Part shown: positions 58,573 through 64,000 of the stretch, one piece after another
Layout of the letters: every line of letters starts with the position of its first letter
Numbering within the stretch: the first letter of the stretch is position 1
Assembly: GCA_027604685.1 (NCBI GenBank)
Contig: JADHYX010000052.1
Location: 12,309 to 76,308, forward strand
Direction of reading: 5' to 3'
DNA length: 64,000 nt
From: Lobulomyces angularis
Lineage: Eukaryota; Chytridiomycota; Chytridiomycetes; Lobulomycetales; Lobulomycetaceae
The notes under the pieces: generated by a model
Told to the model about the DNA's origin: nothing
The model's database searches: none
The model's input: the letters and a program-made list of their open reading frames with translations, nothing else
Made by a program: the position numbers and the translations under genes

Positions 58573-60455
58573 ATGTTGAGCATGCAAAACGAAGAAGATC
58601 GCAAACTAGAACCTAATGCAGACAAACAGCTGAAGGATCGTCTAATTCCCAAAAGCATTTTTGATCTGGAACAAAAAATTGAAGAAATCAGATGCTTCTT
58701 TCAACCACAACTTGCAGTAAGCATTGCTATCGTTAAAGGTATTTTATTTTTAGTTTTTTTTTAATTATTCAATGCTTTTCTTAGATGGAAAAGTCTTTTT
58801 GACAAAGGGATTTGGACCCAGAATACCCAACAAACCAGAACAAGTTGATGAAAAAACCCTTTTTAACATTGGTTCCATTACAAAATCATTTGTATCCTTA
58901 AGCCTTGCAAGTTTAGTTAGTGAAGGAAAGTTGGATTTTACCACCCCTGTAAAAAATTACTTCAAAGACTTTAAATTAATTGATGCTGAACTTACTGAAA
59001 AAATTAATCTCATTCATGTTCTAACTCACCAAACTGTAATCATTTTTTTTTTTTTTTTTTTTTTTATTGAAGTTGTTTTCATTTTTTTTTTAGAGTTTGC
59101 CTTGTCATGACGAAGTTTACATACTCAAAAAAAGGCTAGAAATTTCAGATTTACTTGCTAGATTTGAACACTTTAAACTTATTCCTGATGGATTTGGAAA
59201 CTTCTATTGTAAAAATTATTAAAATAAAAGTAGGAAACTGGAGTATTTAATTTTTTTTTTTTTTTTTAGACAACAACCACATGTTTACGCTTGCAAGTGA
59301 AATTAGTGCAAAATTGAACAAAAAGTCTCTACCAGAAACTCTTAGAGAAAAGGTTTTTAAACCCGCAAAGATGAATGAAACAATAATGTGGGAGGAAGTG
59401 GAAGATAAATCAAACTTAAACATGTTTACTGCTGCTGTTTTAGATATAGATCCCCTTTCCGATTCTCGCATCCCTGATAAATTCTCTGCTTTACCTATTT
59501 CTGTTAATGACGATTTATTTACTGGTAAAGCAATAGTAAAATATACACATTTTTAATTTTTGTAGTTGGTTCTGGTTGCGGTGGTGTTCTCTCCCATTCA
59601 GTTGATATGGCAAGATACATGCAGTTTTTAATGTCTAGAGCTGCAGGGTCACTGATTAAGGAAAAGGAGTTTTCAGAATTTGTTAAACCTCATATTAACT
59701 CCCAAAATCCAGAAAAAGTTAATCATTATGGTTTAGGCATTGAAGTGACAGAATACGAAGGCAATTTAAGTTGGGTAAATAAAGTTTAGGTTTTGTAAGT
59801 TATTTATTATTATTACGATTTTTTTAAAAAAGGATCATGATGGTCAAGTATTTGGATACTTAGCAAAGATGCAGATTTTACCTGAAAAAGAATTAGGTAT
59901 TAAAAAAGAAATTTAAGAAAAATTATAATTAATTAAAAAAAAATAAAATAAAAAGGTGTTTTTGTGGCTACCAATGGATATGCTCATGGTCCATTAATGT
60001 CAATTACTAATGTTATACTTGACACTCTTTTAGAGATTCCCTTTGAAAAAAAAAAGAATCATCCTGAGTATTATGCAGAGGAATATAAGGAAGAGTGGAA
60101 AGGAAAATTAAGGAAATTTGACGAAATTGTGGAAAATAAAACAATGCATCAAATGGATCTTTCTAAATACGTTGGAGAGTTTTACAATGCTGGATATGGA
60201 ACTTTTACACTAGCTTTTGATGCCATCTCAAAAAAGATTGAAGGAAAACTACTGGATACCACTTTTTTTGATTTTAATCACTTTGATAAGGAGGAATTTA
60301 AGTGTAAAAGCATTTATCCAAATGTTAATTGGGCAGCTACAACCTATTATGATAAAAAATCATGTTGGTTTGACGTAGAAAATGAAGAAATTGTTTCAGT
60401 TAGACTTGAATTGGAACCAGGATTAAAAGAAGGAATTATCTTCCTTAGAGTATAA
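58573..60455 (+). CDS. Serine beta-lactamase/penicillin-binding-fold hydrolase (LACTB/esterase-like)
   Basis: The class C beta-lactamase fold in eukaryotes serves peptidases and esterases rather than antibiotic resistance. The start is ATG 58573 (MLSMQNEEDRKLEPNADKQL); another Met three codons later is possible. The catalytic SxxK is in NIGSITKSFVSLSLASLVSE (about 58868-58920), followed by LIHVLTHQTSLPCHD. The Y-x-N motif is FYYNNHMF (about 59207-59290, across an intron). The third box is HDGQ (about 59835), in the place of KTG/HxG. VGSGCGGVLSHSVDMARYMQ is another typical segment. The C-terminal exon adds about 100 residues (LSKYVGEFYNAGYGTFTLAF), like the beta-sandwich add-on (DUF3471-type) seen on many such proteins. 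It has no signal peptide or mitochondrial presequence, so probably cytosolic. The stop is 60453-60455; about 470 residues; substrate unknown. Confidence 0.88.
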
Positions 60456-60721
60456 ATTTTGTCATATTTATATAGATGGAATAATTTTTTAAATAGCTTA
60501 GAAACAGTTCTTGCATACAAAATTTTTTTTTAACATTTTAAATTTCTAAAAGTAGATTGAAGCTTTTGTAATTCTATAAACACACAAGTAAAACAAAAAA
60601 TAAAAGAAATTTCAGTTTATCTCAGTGTTAAAAAGTCAGAACATATCTATTGATAATAAGCTATTGCTGAGTATCTCTGAGAATTTTTTAAAAAAAAAAA
60701 AATTTGTTAAAAAATAAAAAA

Positions 60722-62171
60722 ATGAATAAGTTGATAGCAGTTGCTCAAGTAAAAAAAAAAAAATTAACAGAAAATTTTTATATACAATTAATTAATTAAA
60801 AAAACAAAAGATCATCTTAAAAAAAAATTTTTTCTTGACCAACAAAAAAAAATTTCGTTTACTAGTTTACAGGGACTTCCTTGAAACAAAAAAATAAGGC
60901 ACTCTGTTTGGATTTAATAAAAAAAGCTAAATCTTCAAATGCTGCTATGGTAATTAAAAAAAATTCTTTTTTTTTTTTGTTTTTTGTAAATGTTTTAATC
61001 ACTATAAGACTAAAAGACTAATTTACTCATTTTTATTTTTATTTTTTGGTAAGCAATTTACAGATTTTTTTTTTTTTTTTATAGATTTTTTTTCCCGAAG
61101 TAAGTGATTTCTTTGCTGAGAATGCTCAACAAGCTAGTGAGTACTCAGAATTATTATCAGGTAAATTTATTACTTTTTTTTTTTTTTTTTTTAAGTTCAA
61201 AAAATGTTCAATACTTCATTTTTAGGTGATTTCGTAACTTCAATTAAAGATGGAGCAAAATTAAATAAAATTTTTGTCTCTATTGGAATTCATGAAAAAT
61301 TTGAAAATAAGTTTTATAATTCTCATATAGGTAACCAAAAATATAAAAAGTAAAAAAAACAAATTAAAAAAAAAATTTTCAGGAAAACTTCAATTTTATT
61401 TTTATTTTTTTTTTGTTTTCTTTTTAATTTTTTATCTAGTTATCAATGATAAAGGAGATTTAATATCAAAATATAGAAAACTTCATCTTTTTGATGTTGA
61501 TATCGAAAATGGTCCAAAGTTGTTGGAAAGCGACTCGACAATAAAGGGAAACTCAAGTAAATTTGTCTTAAAATTATTATATATTTTTTTATTGGCTTAT
61601 TATTTTAGTTGCTTCTCCTGTTGAAACTGCTGTCGGTAGAGTAGGGTTGGGCATCTGTTATGATCTGCGTTTTCCTGAATTTTCCACTCTCCAACGAAAA
61701 AAAGGGTAAAATTTAAATACCGAAAAAAGAAAAAAAAACAAGTAGCAAATTGTTAATAAGAGATTACATAGGGCGGAGTTATTGACATTTCCAAGTGCTT
61801 TCACAGTTAAAACTGGAATTTCTCATTGGTTTCCTTTACTTCAGGCCAGAGCCATAGAAAATCAATGCTATGTTGTCGCATCTGCTCAGATTGGAAAGCA
61901 CAATGCTAATAGAGAAAGTTTTGGACATGCATGTGTAATTGATCCCTGGGGAAGTATCATTGCCCAGTGTCCAAATGTAACGTACCCATGCATCGCTCTG
62001 GCGGAAATAAATTTAGGTGAAAAAACTTTTATAATGTGTTTTTTTAACAAAAAAAAATAATAAAATTAAATAAAAAAAATTTGAATAGGGTACTTGAAAA
62101 AAATTAGATTAGAAATGCCGGTTTTTGAACACAGAAGAATGGATATCTATAGTTTAACTGAAAATTTATAA
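60722..62171 (+). CDS. NIT1: Nitrilase-family amidase, NIT1-type (deaminated glutathione amidase)
   Basis: NIT1/Nit2 enzymes repair deaminated glutathione by hydrolysing its amide. The start is ATG 60722. Exon 1 encodes MNKLIAVAQ, and a long AT intron (about 60749-60865) ends at an acceptor that yields FTGTSLKQKNKALCLDLIKK, matching the NIT1 pattern (I)AVxQxTST(P)DK. Catalytic triad residues are all visible: Glu in IFFPEVSDFFAENAQQA (about 61085), Lys in YRKLHLFDVDI (about 61475) and Cys in GLGICYDLRFPEFS (about 61648-61690). LTFPSAFTVKTGISHWFPLL and QARAIENQCYVVASAQIGKH follow, with SFGHACVIDPWGSIIAQCP, and the end is EMPVFEHRRMDIYSL. The stop is 62169-62171. No Fhit domain is fused, unlike in animals such as flies and worms. 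No presequence is evident. About 275 residues. Confidence 0.92.
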
Positions 62172-62459
62172 TTAAAATTTTTATTTTTTTAGATTTTTGA
62201 TTTACTTTATCATTATTTGCTAAAACAACATTAAAACAAAAAACAAAATAAGTATGACAAGAAATAATGAAAAAAAACTAAGGTAAAAAAGGAATAATGA
62301 GTGTTGAAAAACTTAGGCTATGATATAGATTCTACATCAATAGCTGGTATTGAGTTTTACCAATAGTTTACACCAAACTTTCCAGTCTAACATTGTTTCG
62401 ATAATATAAAAAATCTTAGGAAATCAACAATTTAGTCTTGAAGTACTCTGGTTATTCTA

Positions 62460-63190
62460 TTAAAAAGCATCTCCAATCCTGGACAAAATTGAAATCCATT
62501 CATCTACATCAATCTCTCCGTCTCCATCAGTATCGCTAATCTATTTAACAAAATTATACTTAAATACCATATCAGTTTATTATTTACATCAACAAGAATC
62601 AAAAAATCATCCTGAACAAAGAAAATAATTTTTTTAAATTTGAAATTTTTTATAAACCTCAGTCATAGATTCACCACACTCTCTTGCTATTCGTCGTAAA
62701 TCTTTTATGGTGACTCGTTCACCATTAGAACTGAATAGATTAAAGGAACGACTTAATTCTTCTCTCGAATCCCTACCTCCATAAAGGAAAGTGCATACTG
62801 AAATTACACGATCCAGTGTGAAGTAATCAGTTTGTTCCGTTGCCGTTCCATTTGATTTGCTTATTTTTTGTAGTAGGATATCCAAGTCCTCCACTGAGTA
62901 ATGAAACCCTAATGCTCTCATCATAGTCTAAATTTATAATGGTTTTCAAATTATTATATTTCTTCTTTAAATATACTCTAAATTCAAAATTTTTTAAAAC
63001 TTTTGTAGTGCCTTCTGTTTCCATAAAAAAATTAAACATCTGCAGCAACTCTTTTTTCTGATCCAAAGTTAACTTAAACGGTTTTTTTCCATTTGTGTTA
63101 GATGGACTACAGAAAGGAAGCATCGTTAACAAAGATGATAATAGTTCTTCCAATTCACCTCTGTTTCTGCCCAAAATTTTCGCTCTCCAT
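62460..63190 (-). CDS. Divergent centrin-like EF-hand protein
   Basis: Centrins are calcium-binding proteins of basal bodies, centrosomes and nuclear pores. The start is 63190 (MESENFGQKQ). A phase-2 intron (about 63107-63157) leads to SPSNTNGKKPFKLTLDQKKE, matching the centrin LTxEQKxEI entry. Next come TTKVLKNFEFRTMMRALGFH (centrin ELxxAMRALGF), the RDSREELSRSFNLF block and VTIKDLRRIARECGESMTE (centrin ITxxNLRRVAKELGE). The last EF-hand DTDGDGEIDVDEWISILSRI is canonical. EF-hands 1-3 lack standard calcium ligands (for example METEGTTKVLKN, SKSNGTATEQTD), so probably one calcium site remains. Without splicing, the exon-1 frame reads differently and gives an N-terminus lacking an ATG. The stop is 62462-62460; about 180 residues with four introns. 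CDC31-like or a lineage-specific centrin paralogue are both possible. Confidence 0.82.
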
Positions 63191-63276
63191 TAATTTAGAA
63201 AATTTTTTTGTATAATTCGCGAAATTGAGTTTCACTAAATTGGGCAAGGGACAGACTGCAAATTCTCCCTTAACCT

Positions 63277-63285
63277 GCGCCACAG
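63277..63285. promoter_or_regulatory. GCGCCACAG motif in the centrin / PH-like divergent promoter
   Basis: GCGCCACAG lies 79-87 bp upstream of the plus-strand ATG at 63364 and about 87 bp from the centrin start. It is identical to the motif at 8835-8843. Confidence 0.4.
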
Positions 63286-63363
63286 TGTCAAAACAAATTT
63301 TTACCAACTTTTTTTCCAACACACTAATTTCAAAATTCTTGCAATTAATCTTGTTTCATAATT

Positions 63364-64000
63364 ATGTCAATTGAAGTTTCTAACTCAAAATCTAAACCAT
63401 TATTTTCTAAATTAAATACTTCCTCTCTCCAGTTTGGTAAAAGTTTACGTCATTATTTATCAGACCCAAATTTTAACCTGCAACATTATGAAAACAAAAA
63501 TTTTTTTTTATCTGAACAAATACCTGTTTTACTGAAAGGTGGATATCAAGTGGACCCAAATTTACTCATTCAAGAAAATGAATCGTTAACTTTAAAGTGT
63601 TATTTTACTATCATTGAAGAAAAACTTTTTGGTATAGCTTCAAAGCAATATAAGGGTTTAATTGTTGTTCATTTTGCGAAGATGTATATATTTATTGTAA
63701 GTTGCAGCTAAAATTATTTTTTTTTTTAACAACCTTTTAAAGAATGGGAAGAAATGTAAATGCCTAAATTTAAATAACGTTTCCTATCAACTCGAATCAG
63801 ATCCGAATAATTTTGATTTGGTATCCTTTAGAGCCTTCAATGAAGGTACTGAAAAATTTGAAAGAATTGTATTGATGGCTGATAGAGCGGATGAAATACA
63901 AAGGTTAAAAAAAATTTTACTACATTATAATAGAATCAAGATTTAAATTACATTATTTTTTTGAATTCTAAGCATAGATTTTAATTCATTTGCATGATCT
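63364..64000 (+). CDS. Partial protein with possible PH-like domain
   Basis: The start is ATG 63364 (MSIEVSNSKSKPLFSKLNTS). The first exon contains SSLQFGKSLRHYLSDPNFNL and a stretch of beta-like sequence (LTLKCYFTIIEEKLFGIASK). A donor at 63699 and acceptor at 63742 join NGKKCKCLNLNNVSYQLESD, PNNFDLVSFRAFNEGTEKFE and RIVLMADRADEIQR in phase; the gene then runs off the right edge. The alternation of short strands, a variable loop and a final helix-like segment (RIVLMADRADEIQRL) resembles a PH domain, but this is pattern-level inference and no catalytic motif is visible. The stop at 63710 in the unspliced frame belongs to the intron. A shared 173-bp promoter separates it from the centrin gene. 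Confidence 0.55.

Overview
The window is very AT-rich eukaryotic nuclear DNA with closely spaced genes on both strands. Nearly every gene is cut by short introns, mostly 40-110 nt, with GTAAGT/GTAWWT donors and T-rich acceptors. Homopolymer T or A runs of 15-24 nt are common, and there are two 10-N assembly gaps (11532-11541 and 32511-32520). The gene content points to an opisthokont, probably an early-diverging zoosporic fungus (Rozella, aphelid or chytrid grade; genus-level placement is inference). Fungal-type markers are a sphingolipid C9-methyltransferase, HSP104 and a DH/PH Rho regulator. BTG/Tob, a centrin-like protein and a TSNAXIP1-like coiled-coil protein would fit a flagellated lineage that keeps genes lost in Dikarya.

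Layout, left to right: a partial minus-strand gene (1-295); an ankyrin-repeat protein (504-2605, -); DGAT2 acyltransferase (3369-4722, +); a short FYVE-finger protein (5049-5733, -); septin (6764-8509, +); a WS/DGAT-type acyltransferase (9121-10842, +); MTHFR (11550-14220, +); a coiled-coil TSNAXIP1-like protein (14566-15982, -); FIS1 (16274-17013, -) divergent from a UPF0390 protein (17387-17773, +); a large DH-PH-RhoGAP-like regulator (18225-23553, -); cofactor-independent phosphoglycerate mutase (24253-26575, +); a Sec2/Rabin8-type Rab GEF (27027-28669, -); OMA1 (29043-30662, -) divergent from an acyltransferase-3 membrane protein broken by a gap (31017-32840, +); RAD6-type E2 (33064-33938, -); an NTF2-like protein (34178-35107, -); mitochondrial RRF (36090-37086, +); a small unknown ORF (37553-37747, -); peroxisomal dienoyl-CoA isomerase ECH1 (38460-39686, +); BTG/Tob (40505-41523, +); sphingolipid C9-methyltransferase (42183-43697, +); HSP104 (44157-47191, +); SWI1/ARID (47652-52153, -) divergent from MPS1 kinase (52723-55851, +); VPS26 (56159-57585, -); a serine beta-lactamase-fold protein (58573-60455, +); NIT1-type amidase (60722-62171, +); a divergent centrin (62460-63190, -); and a partial PH-like protein (63364 to the edge, +).

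The genes are unlinked housekeeping functions rather than a pathway cluster. Recurring themes are lipid and membrane metabolism (DGAT2, WS/DGAT, acyltransferase-3, C9-MT, ECH1), endosome and exocytosis traffic (FYVE, VPS26, Sec2), the cytoskeleton and its regulators (septin, DH-PH-GAP, centrin), mitochondrial quality control and translation (FIS1, OMA1, mtRRF), and cell-cycle or chromatin control (MPS1, SWI1, RAD6). I saw no tRNA, rRNA, transposon, CRISPR or viral element. No undescribed multi-gene system is evident. The best second-look items are the combined GEF/GAP protein, two unrelated DGAT families 5 kb apart, a GC-richer island with spliceable ORFs at 58205-58500, a recurrent promoter motif TGTGGCGC, and the exon-per-repeat ankyrin gene. 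Exon joins were deduced by eye from phase and homology.
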